This document shows, one piece after another, positions 8,162-17,205 of a stretch of DNA of 64,000 nucleotides. The stretch lies in NCBI GenBank assembly GCA_965216695.1, contig OZ244212.1:2728001-2792000 (forward strand), given 5' to 3'. Numbering within the stretch: the stretch's first letter is position 1; the number at the start of each line of letters is the position of its first letter. Source of the DNA: G965216695 sp965216695. GTDB taxonomy: Bacteria; Pseudomonadota; Gammaproteobacteria; Pseudomonadales; Azotimanducaceae. Below the pieces are notes generated by a model. That model was not told the DNA's origin. It was given only the letters and a program-made list of their open reading frames with translations, and ran no database searches. The position numbers and the translations under genes are program-made.

Positions 8162-9046
8162 ATGAGCACAGCAGCCATCGCCGATGTGATGGGCACCGAA
8201 GTATTGTCGTTGAACAATCTGTCGCCGGGACGCGACCTGGATGCCTATACGCAGACGGTCGGCAGCTTCCCGGTACTGACGCCGGAGAAGGAGAAAGCGC
8301 TCGCCGAACGATTCTATTATGACAACGATTTGGACGCGGCCCGGGAACTCGTGCTGTGTCACTTGCGGTTCGTCGTGCACCTGGCTCGGTCGTACAACGG
8401 GTACGGCCTGGCCCAGGCGGATCTGATTCAGGAAGGCAACGTTGGGCTGATGAAAGCCGTGCGCCGCTTCAACCCGGAAGTAGGGGTACGTCTGGTGAGC
8501 TTCGCGGTGCATTGGATTAAGGCCGAGATGCACGAATTTATTCTGCGCAACTGGCGCATCGTGAAGGTGGCAACCACCAAAGCGCAGCGAAAGCTGTTTT
8601 TCAATCTGCGGGGTGCGAAGAAGCATCTCGGCTGGTTGTCGCCCGAGGAAACGCGTGCGGTTGCGTCCGACCTCGGCGTTAGCGAGCGGGACGTGACGCG
8701 GATGGAAAGTCGCCTGTCCGCGCGGGACATGGCGTTCGATGGCTATGCGTCGGATGATCAGGATGACGTAGCGGCACCCGTGCACTTCCTTCAGGCGGAC
8801 TCAGTGAGTCCCGAGCAGGAAGTGATTGAAGGGGAGTGGCGGGAAAAGGCCACCGAATCGCTTGGCCGCGCAATGACGGAACTGGATGACCGCAGCCGTG
8901 ACATTCTGCAGGCGCGGTGGCTGAGCGATGACGACAACAAAAAGACGCTCCAGGAACTGGGCGACAAATACGGCGTGTCTGCGGAACGTATCCGCCAGCT
9001 CGAGAAAGGCGCGCTGAAAAAACTCAAGAAGTCCATGGCGGCTTGA
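8162..9046 (+). CDS. rpoH: RNA polymerase heat-shock sigma factor RpoH (sigma-32)
   Basis: This 294-residue sigma factor directs transcription of heat-shock genes. Region 2 includes LIQEGNVGLMKAVRRF and SFAVHWIKAEMHEFILRNWRIVK; the RpoH box follows as QRKLFFNLR, which separates it from other sigma-70 members. Region 4 ends the protein with LQELGDKYGVSAERIRQLEKGALKKLK. Length and order are normal. It lies 100 bases after ftsX and has its own promoter region with a CIRCE element, implying HrcA repression in addition to the usual post-transcriptional control. Confidence 0.97.
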   Translation: MSTAAIADVMGTEVLSLNNLSPGRDLDAYTQTVGSFPVLTPEKEKALAERFYYDNDLDAARELVLCHLRFVVHLARSYNGYGLAQADLIQEGNVGLMKAVRRFNPEVGVRLVSFAVHWIKAEMHEFILRNWRIVKVATTKAQRKLFFNLRGAKKHLGWLSPEETRAVASDLGVSERDVTRMESRLSARDMAFDGYASDDQDDVAAPVHFLQADSVSPEQEVIEGEWREKATESLGRAMTELDDRSRDILQARWLSDDDNKKTLQELGDKYGVSAERIRQLEKGALKKLKKSMAA

Positions 9047-9059
9047 TCCGGAGCGCGCG

Positions 9060-9500
9060 GTGACTGGGTTGGGGCCCGGCTCGCGCGCACTTCTTATCGT
9101 TGCATCCATACTGGGTGCCTCCGGAGTACTGCTGGGTGCGTTCGGCGCTCACGGCCTGTCTTCGCTGGTTGAAACCCGTTGGGTGGACGTGTGGGAGACG
9201 GCGGTGCGTTATCAGTTGATTCACGCGCTCGCGTTGCTCGTTCTCTTTGCATTCCCGGCCTTTCGTGGTCAGTCCGGCAGCGCCGTGGTTGGAGCGGCGA
9301 CGGTGGCATGGCTGTGGATTGCCGGCGTCGTGTTGTTCAGCGGCAGTCTCTACGCGCTGGTGGTCGCGCACGCGGGCGGAATCGACGCTCGGTGGCTCGG
9401 ACCGCTGACACCGCTTGGTGGCGTTGCATTGGTCGCAGGCTGGTTGTGGCTGATCCGTGTCGGCAGGGCATACCGGCAGAACGTCGGGGATGGACCATGA
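9060..9500 (+). CDS. DUF423 (YgdD-type) inner-membrane protein
   Basis: This 146-residue protein has four predicted membrane helices. The N-terminal region GASGVLLGAFGAHGL and the middle RYQLIHALALL are the conserved signature of the DUF423 family. Function is unknown. It starts at a GTG 13 bases after rpoH and overlaps trmB by four bases (ATGA), so it may be co-transcribed with both. Confidence 0.9.
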   Translation: MTGLGPGSRALLIVASILGASGVLLGAFGAHGLSSLVETRWVDVWETAVRYQLIHALALLVLFAFPAFRGQSGSAVVGAATVAWLWIAGVVLFSGSLYALVVAHAGGIDARWLGPLTPLGGVALVAGWLWLIRVGRAYRQNVGDGP

Positions 9501-10231
9501 CGCAGAATACCGAACAGCCGCGCGACACCTCTGGCACCACTTCTGTACGCAACACCTACGTAAGGCGGCGAGGGCGTATGACCGCGGGTCAGAAGCGCGC
9601 GCTTTCAACACTGTCCTCGCGGTATCTACTTCCCGCCTCCGAACGTGTCGATCCTGCGCAGTGTTTTGGACGTGCCGCGCGGGTTGGTCTCGAGATTGGG
9701 TTTGGTATGGGCCAGGCGCTTGTGGACTGGGCCGCGCAGGCGCCCGAATGGAATCTGTTGGGCGTCGACGTGTATCAACCGGGCCTAGGCGCATGCATGG
9801 CGGCGCTGGACCGCGAAGCCCTCACCAACGTGCGGTTGCTCGAAGCCGATGCGCGGGACGTCGTGGACCGGCTGTTACCGGATCAATCGCTCGACGAAGT
9901 ACGGATTCTGTTTCCGGACCCGTGGCCGAAGGCACGGCATCACAAGCGCCGGTTGCTCAACGACGCATTTCTGGACGCACTTGCGCCGAGACTGAAGGAG
10001 GGCGCCGGGTTGTGGATTGCCACCGACTGGCAACCATACGCGGAGGAGATTCGGGCGCTCTTCCACAAGCATCACGTGTTTCGGCCGGCGCAGGCTCTCC
10101 CGCGACGTCAGCGCACGCGGTTCGAGACTCGCGGCCTCGCGCTCGGCCATGACGTGTGGCAGGCGTACTACAGGTACGATGCGTCCGGCACGGCGCCGGG
10201 TTTGCCTTCACAGAAACCGGGCGACGACTGA
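9497..10231 (+). CDS. trmB: tRNA (guanine-46-N7)-methyltransferase TrmB
   Basis: This 244-residue SAM-dependent enzyme methylates G46 in the tRNA variable loop. Seen are YVRRRGRMTAGQKRAL at the N-terminus, the SAM motif LEIGFGMGQALV and the diagnostic FPDPWPKARHHKRRL followed by ATDWQPYAEEI. The ATG at 9497 is coupled to the preceding DUF423 gene. Its last 24 bases overlap the 3' end of hemW on the other strand. Confidence 0.95.
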   Translation: MTQNTEQPRDTSGTTSVRNTYVRRRGRMTAGQKRALSTLSSRYLLPASERVDPAQCFGRAARVGLEIGFGMGQALVDWAAQAPEWNLLGVDVYQPGLGACMAALDREALTNVRLLEADARDVVDRLLPDQSLDEVRILFPDPWPKARHHKRRLLNDAFLDALAPRLKEGAGLWIATDWQPYAEEIRALFHKHHVFRPAQALPRRQRTRFETRGLALGHDVWQAYYRYDASGTAPGLPSQKPGDD

Positions 10232-11335
10232 GTCCAGCAGCGCGTAGCCGCGTTCCGTGGTCGCGAGCCGGTCGCTGCGCATCAGGCCCGCGTCGACCAA
10301 CCCCTGCCACACGGGCGACACGCGATCGAGGTCCAGGCCCGTACGTTCCGGAAATCGTTCCGGCGCCACCCCCTCGACGAGGCGGAGAACGTTCAGCATG
10401 AACTCGCCCGGCAGTTCGCCGGCCTGCAGTTTCGCCTTATCGGTGGCGGCGGGATCGCGCAGGTACAGGCGTGGCTGCAGTCGTTTGGCTGTGCGGCGGA
10501 TGGCGTCGCTCGCGGTCACCTTGCCGTGCGCGCCGGCGCCAATGCCCAGGTAGTCGCCGAAGTTCCAGTAGTTCAGATTGTGTCGGCAGGTGTTCCGGTC
10601 GCGCGCCCATGCCGATACTTCGTAGCGTTGATAACCGGCCCCGCTTAACCGACGGCGGCCTTCGCGTTCGATCAGCGCAACAGTGTCGTCATCCGGCAGC
10701 GGCGGCGGCCGGCGGGCATAGTCGGTTTTCGGTTCGATCGTAAGCTGGTACCAGCTCAGGTGTTCGGGGCGCATCGATGCTGCAGTGTCGAGATCAGTGA
10801 TTGCCTCGTCGACGGTCTGCTCGCCGAGCGCATACATCAGGTCCAAGTTGATGTTGTCGAATCCCGCACGCCGAGCCGCGTCGAACGCGCGTGCCGTGTC
10901 GTCGGCGGCGTGAATGCGCCCAAGACGTTGCAGGTGGCGCGGCGCGAAGGTCTGCGCACCGATCGACAACCGGTTCACCCCGGCATTCCGGTAGCCCGCC
11001 AACGGATGGTGCTCCGCGGTGCCGGGGTTCATCTCGAGCGTCACTTCGGCGTCGGCCGTTAAGCGTTCGCCCAGATCGTCGATCAGGGTGCCTATGGCAT
11101 GCGGACTGAAGAGACTCGGTGTGCCGCCGCCGAAAAACACGGTGCTGATGCGCCGCCCGGCCGGATCGAACGTGAGCGCGTCACGAAGATCGTTGCGCAA
11201 CGCTTCCAGGTATCCGGCTTCGTCGAGCGATCCTTGCACAGGGTGCGAGTTGAAGTCGCAGTACGGACATTTGCGAACGCACCACGGGAAGTGCACGTAC
11301 AGTGCTAGCGGAATCTGGTTCGGATCTGGTCGCAT
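10208..11335 (-). CDS. hemW: Radical SAM HemW-like heme chaperone
   Basis: This 375-residue protein has the radical SAM cluster motif CVRKCPYC (Cys19, Cys23, Cys26) followed by Asp-Phe, and SLFSPHAI / EVTLEMNPGT segments of the HemN/HemW family. HemW proteins carry heme to target proteins and were long misnamed coproporphyrinogen oxidase. The short N-terminus and the CxxxCxxCDF form without the extra HemN cysteine support HemW. Its start overlaps rdgB by 31 bases, and the pair is conserved in gammaproteobacteria. Confidence 0.93.
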   Translation of the reverse strand: MRPDPNQIPLALYVHFPWCVRKCPYCDFNSHPVQGSLDEAGYLEALRNDLRDALTFDPAGRRISTVFFGGGTPSLFSPHAIGTLIDDLGERLTADAEVTLEMNPGTAEHHPLAGYRNAGVNRLSIGAQTFAPRHLQRLGRIHAADDTARAFDAARRAGFDNINLDLMYALGEQTVDEAITDLDTAASMRPEHLSWYQLTIEPKTDYARRPPPLPDDDTVALIEREGRRRLSGAGYQRYEVSAWARDRNTCRHNLNYWNFGDYLGIGAGAHGKVTASDAIRRTAKRLQPRLYLRDPAATDKAKLQAGELPGEFMLNVLRLVEGVAPERFPERTGLDLDRVSPVWQGLVDAGLMRSDRLATTERGYALLDSVVARFL

Positions 11336-11895
11336 AATGCTCGCGAAGCCTGACCGCGGTGGCTCACAAGGCTCTTCTGGGCGGGTTCGAGCTCGGCGGC
11401 CGTTGTGCCGGTGTCCCCAACGAGGAACACCGGGTCATAACCGAAGCCGTTATTGCCGGATTCTGTGCTCGCGATGGCGCCGTGCCAGGCGGCGGTTGCG
11501 ACCAGTGGCGCCGGATCGCGCGCGCTCAGGACGAACACCAGCGCGCAATAGAAGTAGGCCTTTGGATTCGAGAGACCGCGGCACGCGTCGAGCAGTTTGC
11601 GACGATTCTGGGCGTCGGTGGCGCCCTCGCCGGCGTAGCGCGCGGAACGGATACCCGGTGCGCCGTTGAGCGCGGGTACCACCAGCCCCGAGTCGTCGGC
11701 TATTGCAGGGAGTTGCGCGGTCTCGGCCGCGTGCCGGGCCTTGCCGAGCGCGTTTTCGATGAAGGTGGTCGCGGTTTCCGGCGCCGGTTCTATGCCGAGT
11801 TGGTGTTGCGGCACTATATCGAGGCCGGTGTCAGCGAGCAGTTGGCGGAATTCCTCCAGCTTGCCCCGGTTGCCGCTTGCCAGCACCACCTGCAC
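11305..11895 (-). CDS. rdgB: XTP/dITP pyrophosphatase (RdgB/HAM1)
   Basis: This 196-residue house-cleaning enzyme hydrolyses ITP, dITP and XTP to monophosphates so that deaminated purines are not built into nucleic acid. The family motifs ASGNRGKLEEF at 6-16, IADDSGLVV, GIRSARYAGE and NGFGYDPVF are all present. Length is normal. It sits between DUF4426 (2 bases upstream) and hemW in the conserved gammaproteobacterial cluster. Confidence 0.96.
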   Translation of the reverse strand: MQVVLASGNRGKLEEFRQLLADTGLDIVPQHQLGIEPAPETATTFIENALGKARHAAETAQLPAIADDSGLVVPALNGAPGIRSARYAGEGATDAQNRRKLLDACRGLSNPKAYFYCALVFVLSARDPAPLVATAAWHGAIASTESGNNGFGYDPVFLVGDTGTTAAELEPAQKSLVSHRGQASRALCDQIRTRFR

Positions 11896-11897
11896 CG

Positions 11898-12362
11898 CTA
11901 GTCCTCCCAGTGGAGCTTCTGTTGAAACTTCAGAACCTGCTCGCGCCGTTGATCGGGATGGATGTGAATCTCGAAGCGCAACAGATCCTGGTTGTCGTGC
12001 GTAAGTTGAGCCAGATAGTAGATCGCATCTCCCTCGCGCGACTCCACGAAATCCAGCGCTTGCGCCTGGCTCAGCAGGTTGGTTGCTGTGCCTGTGACGG
12101 AGGCGCTGCGTGCTTTGCCGTCGGCCACGTCTATGATCGACAGGTTGACCAGCGCACGGTCGCGCGCGCGCACAACGTTGTAACGCTCCGCTACGGCCGG
12201 CGTTAGAAACGTGGTGGGAATGACGACATAATGCACTTCAACGTCGCCAAACCGTTCCTTTTGCTCGGCCCAGGCGCCGGTGCCGATACACAATCCCGAC
12301 ACCCAGACCAAAGACACCAGTACGCCGCGAATACGGCGCGCGTTGCGGCAACGGGCACGCAT
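11898..12362 (-). CDS. DUF4426 periplasmic protein
   Basis: This 154-residue exported protein has a basic start (MRARCRNARRIRG), a hydrophobic segment ending at GAWA near residue 32, and a mature region beginning EQKERFGDVEVHYVVIPTTFL, typical of DUF4426. Function is unknown. The gene is always met next to rdgB and metW in related genomes as I remember them. The start at 12362 overlaps head to head with the start of the CPBP protease on the other strand. Confidence 0.85.
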   Translation of the reverse strand: MRARCRNARRIRGVLVSLVWVSGLCIGTGAWAEQKERFGDVEVHYVVIPTTFLTPAVAERYNVVRARDRALVNLSIIDVADGKARSASVTGTATNLLSQAQALDFVESREGDAIYYLAQLTHDNQDLLRFEIHIHPDQRREQVLKFQQKLHWED

Positions 12363-13170
12363 GAACAATAGACCGTCCTCGAACGAAACTCGCGCATGGT
12401 ATCGGCTCGCCGGCGGACCTGCCATTCGTGGTGGCAGCGTTGCCGATCTGGGTGCCCGGGCGCTGCTGGGTTTTGCGTGGCTCGTTGCGATGGGCGCGTA
12501 CGGCTGGGTGGCTCCGGATCATGCGCCGCTCGTTGCGGCGTTAACCGCGGTGGCGTTCGTTGGCATTCATATCGTTGCGGGGTGGCCGCGGCGATGGGTT
12601 GGCGAGGGATTCCAGTGGCCGCGCGTGCGCCCCGGTGCGTTTGCGGCGCTGGTGTTCGGCGCATCATTGCTGACCCTTGGCGAGGTCGCGGTGTTCGTCG
12701 CATCGACGAAAGATGCATCCGGGGCAGCCGCGCTCACACCGTTGACCCTGCTGCTTGCGGTTGCCGTTGCGCCGTTGATCGAAGAAATCGTGCTCCGATT
12801 GTGGTTGCAGCAACGTCTTGCAACGCTGCTCAATGGCTGGGCCGCGATCGGTATCGTCGCATTCGCGTTTGCGTTGTTGCATGAAACGGACCTTACGTTG
12901 CCGTCATTCTGGTATCACTTCGTTACCGGTTGCTGCTATGGATCCGCCGCGTGGATTAGCGGTTCGATCTGGCCAGCCATCATTGCGCACGCGATTCACA
13001 ACGGGGTGCTCGCACTGCTTGAGGGCTCTGCGCTGATGCGCATCGTGAGTGAGGATCCGGCGAGCTTTCACGGCGAGGCCGCGGCACTCGCACCGATCGC
13101 GCTGATCGTAGGCGGTGTCGTCTGGATTGTGTTTCTGTGTCGCGCGCGTGCGCAGTCAGCCGCGCTCTAG
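12361..13170 (+). CDS. CPBP-family intramembrane metalloprotease
   Basis: This 269-residue multi-spanning membrane protein has the three motifs of the CPBP (CAAX prenyl protease/bacteriocin-processing) family: EEIVLR at 141-146, FALLHE with His174, and HAIHN at 210-214. Six or more hydrophobic segments are visible. Its substrate is unknown; relatives act in prenyl-protein processing or bacteriocin self-immunity. I chose the ATG at 12361; the frame stays open back to an ATG at 12280 inside DUF4426, which would add 27 polar residues. It is the only gene on the plus strand within the otherwise conserved minus-strand cluster, so it looks inserted. Confidence 0.88.
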   Translation: MNNRPSSNETRAWYRLAGGPAIRGGSVADLGARALLGFAWLVAMGAYGWVAPDHAPLVAALTAVAFVGIHIVAGWPRRWVGEGFQWPRVRPGAFAALVFGASLLTLGEVAVFVASTKDASGAAALTPLTLLLAVAVAPLIEEIVLRLWLQQRLATLLNGWAAIGIVAFAFALLHETDLTLPSFWYHFVTGCCYGSAAWISGSIWPAIIAHAIHNGVLALLEGSALMRIVSEDPASFHGEAAALAPIALIVGGVVWIVFLCRARAQSAAL

Positions 13171-13749
13171 GCGGTAAAAGGCCACCACGCCGAACATGTT
13201 CGGCCACACGTTGGGGATCGTTCGGGATCGGTAGTTGTCAGCAACGACGAACTTGTCCAGAACCTGCCAGCCCCGATCGCGCACGAGCTGCTCGAAATCT
13301 TTGAATGTACACAGATGAATGTTGGGTGTGTCATACCATGCGTGCGGCAACTGCGCTGAAACCGGCATGCGGCCCTTGCGTGTCAGTTGCAACCGGCAGC
13401 GCCAGTAGGCGAAGTTGGGGAATGTAACGATGCATTGCTCGCCCACTCGCAGCATCTCTGCAAGCACGCGGTCGGGGCGTCGGATGGACTGAAGTGTTTC
13501 GGTCATCACGACCATGTCGAAGCTGTTCGACGGAAAGTTGCTGAGTCCCTGGTCCAGGTTCTGTTCCAGTACATTCACGCCCTTACGCAGGCATGTCGTG
13601 ATGTTGTCCGGGTCGATTTCCAGGCCATAACCGTTCACGTTCTTGTGTTGCTGCAGATGTGCGAGCAGCTCGCCGTCGCCGCAGCCGAGGTCCAGCACGC
13701 GTGCGCCCGGCCTCACCAGATCGGCGATGATCTGCAGGTCAGGCCGCAT
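13156..13749 (-). CDS. metW: Methionine biosynthesis protein MetW
   Basis: This 197-residue protein has a SAM methyltransferase fold with VLDLGCGDGELLAHL near residues 18-32 and the family segments NLDQGLSNFPSNSFDMVVMTETLQ and RTIPNVWPNMFGVVAFY. MetW works with the neighbouring MetX in forming acylated homoserine; its precise role is uncertain. It overlaps metX by 11 bases, and its 3' end overlaps the convergent CPBP gene by 15 bases. Confidence 0.95.
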   Translation of the reverse strand: MRPDLQIIADLVRPGARVLDLGCGDGELLAHLQQHKNVNGYGLEIDPDNITTCLRKGVNVLEQNLDQGLSNFPSNSFDMVVMTETLQSIRRPDRVLAEMLRVGEQCIVTFPNFAYWRCRLQLTRKGRMPVSAQLPHAWYDTPNIHLCTFKDFEQLVRDRGWQVLDKFVVADNYRSRTIPNVWPNMFGVVAFYRLERG

Positions 13750-14926
13750 CGTTGCGAACGTCCAAATCAGAAACTTCGAGCCCTGTGGCGAGCCGGTCCA
13801 TGAACGCGTTCAGCACGCCGAAGTAGCGGGGAATGGGCAATAGAAACGAGTCGTGCCCATGGGCGGAGGCGATCTCTGCGCTGGAGACGTTCTTGCCTGC
13901 CGCGACGAGTGCATCGACGATCTCGCGGCTGCGTCCCGGGGCAAACCGCCAGTCGGTCGAAAACGACAGCACCAGGTACGAACAGGTTGCGCGGGCCAAC
14001 GCACACACCAGGTCGTCGTCGAACTCGCGTGCGGGGTCAAAGTAGTCCAGCGCACGGGTCATCAGCAAATAGGTGTTTGCGTCGAACCGGCGGGAGAACG
14101 ATTGACCCTGATAGCGCAGGTAGCTCTCCACCTGAAACTCGACATCGCGCGCCTGCCCGAGGTCGCCCGATTTCAGCTCGCGCCCGAAGCGTTCGCGCAT
14201 GCCGTCGTCCGACAGGTAGGTTACGTGGCCGACCATGCGGGCCAGACGCAGGCCAATGTCTGGGACGCGCTCACGGCTGTAGTACCGGCCGCCGTGAAAA
14301 CCCGGATCGGACTCGATTGCCTGACGCGCAATCTCGTTGAATGCAATGTTCTGTGCAGACAGCTTTGCGGCGGCGGCAATCACCAGGCACGCTCGCAGGC
14401 CGTCGGGCTGGTCGATGGACCACTGCAGCGCCTGCATTCCGCCTAGGCTGCCGCCGATCACCGCGGCAAATTGCTTAATGCCCAGGTGGTCGGCCAACAG
14501 GCGCTGGCTCGCGACCCAATCCCGCACCGTTACCGCGGGGAAGTCGGGGCCGAACGGCGCGCCGGTGGACGGATTCACGGTTTTCGGACCGCTGCTGCCG
14601 TGACACCCGCCCAGGTTGTTCGGACTTACGATGAAGAAGCGCCGCGTGTCGAACGGCTTGCCGGGACCAATGCAGGCATCCCACCAGCCGGGTTTGTCGT
14701 CCGCGGGATCGTGCTTGCCGGCCGCGTGGTGGTTACCTGAGAGCGCATGACAGATCAGAAGCGCGTTGGAGCGGTCCGCGTTCAGCTCTCCGTAGGTTTC
14801 ATACACCAGGTCGAAGCCCTGCAGCACCGCACCGGATTGCAGCGAAAACGGGTCGGCGTAGTGGAACGTGCGGGGCGTAACGATACCCACCGAGCCGGCG
14901 TCCGGCGTCATCAACCGTTCGGTCAT
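13739..14926 (-). CDS. metX: Homoserine O-acyltransferase MetX
   Basis: This 395-residue alpha/beta-hydrolase-fold enzyme transfers an acyl group to homoserine in methionine synthesis. Seen are ALSGNHHAAG near 61-70, the nucleophile Ser160 in GGSLGGMQALQW, and the later Asp in FSTDWRF and His in GHDSFLLP. In gammaproteobacteria with a metX-metW pair the donor is generally succinyl-CoA rather than acetyl-CoA; which applies here cannot be settled by eye. The ATG at 14926 is chosen because it overlaps the yggT stop (ATGA) and starts the family sequence; the open frame extends further upstream without homology. Confidence 0.94.
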   Translation of the reverse strand: MTERLMTPDAGSVGIVTPRTFHYADPFSLQSGAVLQGFDLVYETYGELNADRSNALLICHALSGNHHAAGKHDPADDKPGWWDACIGPGKPFDTRRFFIVSPNNLGGCHGSSGPKTVNPSTGAPFGPDFPAVTVRDWVASQRLLADHLGIKQFAAVIGGSLGGMQALQWSIDQPDGLRACLVIAAAAKLSAQNIAFNEIARQAIESDPGFHGGRYYSRERVPDIGLRLARMVGHVTYLSDDGMRERFGRELKSGDLGQARDVEFQVESYLRYQGQSFSRRFDANTYLLMTRALDYFDPAREFDDDLVCALARATCSYLVLSFSTDWRFAPGRSREIVDALVAAGKNVSSAEIASAHGHDSFLLPIPRYFGVLNAFMDRLATGLEVSDLDVRNDAA

Positions 14927-15477
14927 GGCAGCGCGTTTATGAGGGTGGACGCGACCTGGGGCAGAACGATCAGCTCCAACGCGTTCAGAATGAAGAAAAC
15001 CAAGATTGGTGAGAAGTCGAGGCCACCCATGGCCGGCAGCAGCTTCCGCGCGGGCGCCAGCACCGGTTCGGTGAGCTCGTGCAGCAGTGATAGCGCCGGA
15101 TGATAGTTTCCGGGGGCGACGAAGCTCGCAATGATCACAATAATGATCGACCACTTCAGGATCGTAATCGCCAGCATCAACACCCGAACGATGGCGACGA
15201 GCACTGTTACCAGTATGTTGTCACCGAATGAACTCAGCGCCACGATCAATAGCGCCTGCGCCAGGGTAGCGATGACAAACGATGCGGTATCGAAGTTGCG
15301 AATCCCGGGCAACACGAGCCGCAGCGGTTTCAGAACGGGGTCTGTAATGCGAACGATGCCCTGACACAGCGGGTTGTAGAAATCCACGCGCATCAGTTGC
15401 AGCAGGAACCGAACGACGAACAGAAAGCTCGCCAGGCCGAGCACGAAGGTGAGCGTGTACTGTGCGAGTTCGTTCAT
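14923..15477 (-). CDS. YggT family membrane protein
   Basis: This 184-residue integral membrane protein contains two YGGT repeats, each a pair of hydrophobic segments. DFYNPLCQGIVRITDPVLKPLRLVLPG in the first half and NYHPALSLLHELTEPVLAPARKLLP in the second are the conserved loops. The family is implicated in envelope or osmotic functions and in plants in thylakoid organisation; the bacterial role is not firm. It is translationally coupled on both sides (ATGA overlaps) with proC and metX. Confidence 0.93.
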   Translation of the reverse strand: MNELAQYTLTFVLGLASFLFVVRFLLQLMRVDFYNPLCQGIVRITDPVLKPLRLVLPGIRNFDTASFVIATLAQALLIVALSSFGDNILVTVLVAIVRVLMLAITILKWSIIIVIIASFVAPGNYHPALSLLHELTEPVLAPARKLLPAMGGLDFSPILVFFILNALELIVLPQVASTLINALP

Positions 15478-16289
15478 GGATCCGTTAGCTCCTCAGCCAT
15501 TTCGGCGGCCCGTGCTGCTGCGGCGCCCAATGCCCGCACCAGCGCCGAAGCGACGTCATCGCGATCGAGTGAATTCAGGGCGGCTTCGGTGGTGCCGCCC
15601 GGCGACGTGACATTATGACGCAGCCGGGCAGGGGAATCCGAGCCCTCGAGTGCCATCATCGCGGCGCCGCGCGCGGTCTGGAGGGTGAGCGTTGTCGCCG
15701 TCTGCGAATCGAGCCCCAGTTGCTCGCCGGCGCGGATCATCTGTTCCATCAAATAGAAGAAGTACGCGGGCCCGCTGCCGGACACCGCGGTTACGGCATC
15801 GATCCCCGCTTCGGTGTTGACCCAGACGGTGTTGCCCACCGCGGCGGTGATGGCTTCGGCCGCGTCCCGTTGTTCTGGCGACACGTTGTCCGGCGCGTAC
15901 AACCCGGACATACCCGCGCCGAGTAGCGCTGGCGTGTTGGGCATAACGCGCACGACGGGCTGACGTGGGTTGGTCCATTGTTGCAGCGCGGCGACCGGAA
16001 TCCCGGCAGCAATGGAGACGAGCAACTGGGCCTGGGAAAGGGTCGACAGGTCCACCAATACCTGCTTCGCGAGCTGGGGCTTTACTGCAAGCACCACCAC
16101 ATCTGCGTTTGCCACCGCCGCGTTGTTGTCGTCGTACAGGGCTATTCCGGTGTCGGCGAGCTCGTCGCGTTGGGCCGGACTCGGGTCGCTGGCGCAGAGG
16201 GAGCCGGCTTGGCGGCCGCTCGCCAGCAGGCCGCGGATCAGACTGGTGGCCATGTTACCGGCGCCGATGAAGGCGATGGATGCGGTCAT
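15474..16289 (-). CDS. proC: Pyrroline-5-carboxylate reductase
   Basis: This 271-residue cytosolic enzyme makes proline from pyrroline-5-carboxylate with NAD(P)H. The Rossmann motif IAFIGAGNMATSLI starts at residue 5, VVLAVKPQ follows, and the C-terminal domain has TAVSGSGPAYFFYLMEQM and RHNVTSPGGTTEAAL, both signature segments. Length is normal. It lies between yggS and yggT in the usual order. Confidence 0.97.
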   Translation of the reverse strand: MTASIAFIGAGNMATSLIRGLLASGRQAGSLCASDPSPAQRDELADTGIALYDDNNAAVANADVVVLAVKPQLAKQVLVDLSTLSQAQLLVSIAAGIPVAALQQWTNPRQPVVRVMPNTPALLGAGMSGLYAPDNVSPEQRDAAEAITAAVGNTVWVNTEAGIDAVTAVSGSGPAYFFYLMEQMIRAGEQLGLDSQTATTLTLQTARGAAMMALEGSDSPARLRHNVTSPGGTTEAALNSLDRDDVASALVRALGAAAARAAEMAEELTDP

Positions 16290-16326
16290 AAATAACCCTC
16301 GAAGTGTTGGATCTTGCGCGCTGCAA

Positions 16327-17031
16327 TCACACCGCGCGTGCCGGTCTGGGGCCGAACAGCGCGGTACCGATGCGTACCTGGGTTGCCCCTGCTGCGATGG
16401 CCGCCTCCAGATCGCCGCTCATACCCATGGACAGCGTGTCCCAGCAGCCGCCCTCGGGGGGCGCGTGTGTGTGGAACAGGTCGGCGAGGCGGGCGAACGT
16501 CTGCTCCGGGTCGGCGCTGACGGCGCCGATGGTCATCAGGCCGCGTACCCGCAGGTGGGTCAGCGGCCGCACCGTTTCCAACAGCTCGCCTAGCGTCTCC
16601 GGCGCAACGCCGCCTTTGTCGTCGTCCGCGTCTACATTCACCTGAATACACACGTTGAGCGTTTTACCGGCGTCGCGTGCGCCGTCGTCCAGCCGTGCGG
16701 CAATCTTCTGCCGATCTACCGTGTGTACCCAATCGAACGCCTGGGCGATGCGCCGTGTTTTGTTGCTCTGAATGCGACCTATGAAATGCCAGGTAACGGG
16801 CAGGTCTGTGGTGGCGGACATCTTTTCCAACGCATCGGTAAGGTAGTTTTCGCCGAAGTGGTCGATACCGGCCGCGTGAACCCGGCGCACTGCGTCGGCA
16901 CTCTGCGTCTTGGAGGCGGCGATGATCGTGACGCTCTGCGGAGCGCGGCTCGCGCGTTCGGCGGCGGCGCGCACACGCGCCCGCACGGCTTGCACCCGGT
17001 CGGAACTCGACTGACAAGTGCGCTCACTCAA
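16327..17031 (-). CDS. yggS: YggS/PROSC-type pyridoxal phosphate homeostasis protein
   Basis: This 234-residue single-domain alanine-racemase-like barrel binds pyridoxal phosphate through Lys41 in AASKTQ and balances free PLP. FGENYLTDALEKM, WHFIGRIQSNKTRRIA and LSMGMSGDLEAAIAAGATQVRIGTALFG are typical. It is the first gene of the minus-strand unit that runs to hemW and is divergent from pilT, as in Pseudomonas. Confidence 0.95.
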   Translation of the reverse strand: MSERTCQSSSDRVQAVRARVRAAAERASRAPQSVTIIAASKTQSADAVRRVHAAGIDHFGENYLTDALEKMSATTDLPVTWHFIGRIQSNKTRRIAQAFDWVHTVDRQKIAARLDDGARDAGKTLNVCIQVNVDADDDKGGVAPETLGELLETVRPLTHLRVRGLMTIGAVSADPEQTFARLADLFHTHAPPEGGCWDTLSMGMSGDLEAAIAAGATQVRIGTALFGPRPARAV

Positions 17032-17098
17032 TGTCTTACTGATAACTCCGTCTCAATTCACGCAACGGAAAGCCACTGTCCCAATGCAGGTCGTAGTT

Positions 17099-17126
17099 TT
17101 GATCGGGGCCGAGATAATACTATACG
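17099..17126 (+). promoter_or_regulatory. Possible promoter for pilT-pilU
   Basis: TTGATC at 17099-17104 and TATACG at 17121-17126 with a 16-base spacer lie 80 bases before the pilT start in the divergent yggS-pilT gap. An alternative -10 (TAATAC) gives a poor spacing. This is a weak prediction. Confidence 0.35.
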
Positions 17127-17205
17127 GCCGTAGGCCAAGTGACCCGCGCGACCGGCCGGCATAGGGAAGTGTGTGCGTGGGTCTGCCAATGGACAGGTGT
17201 ATCTG

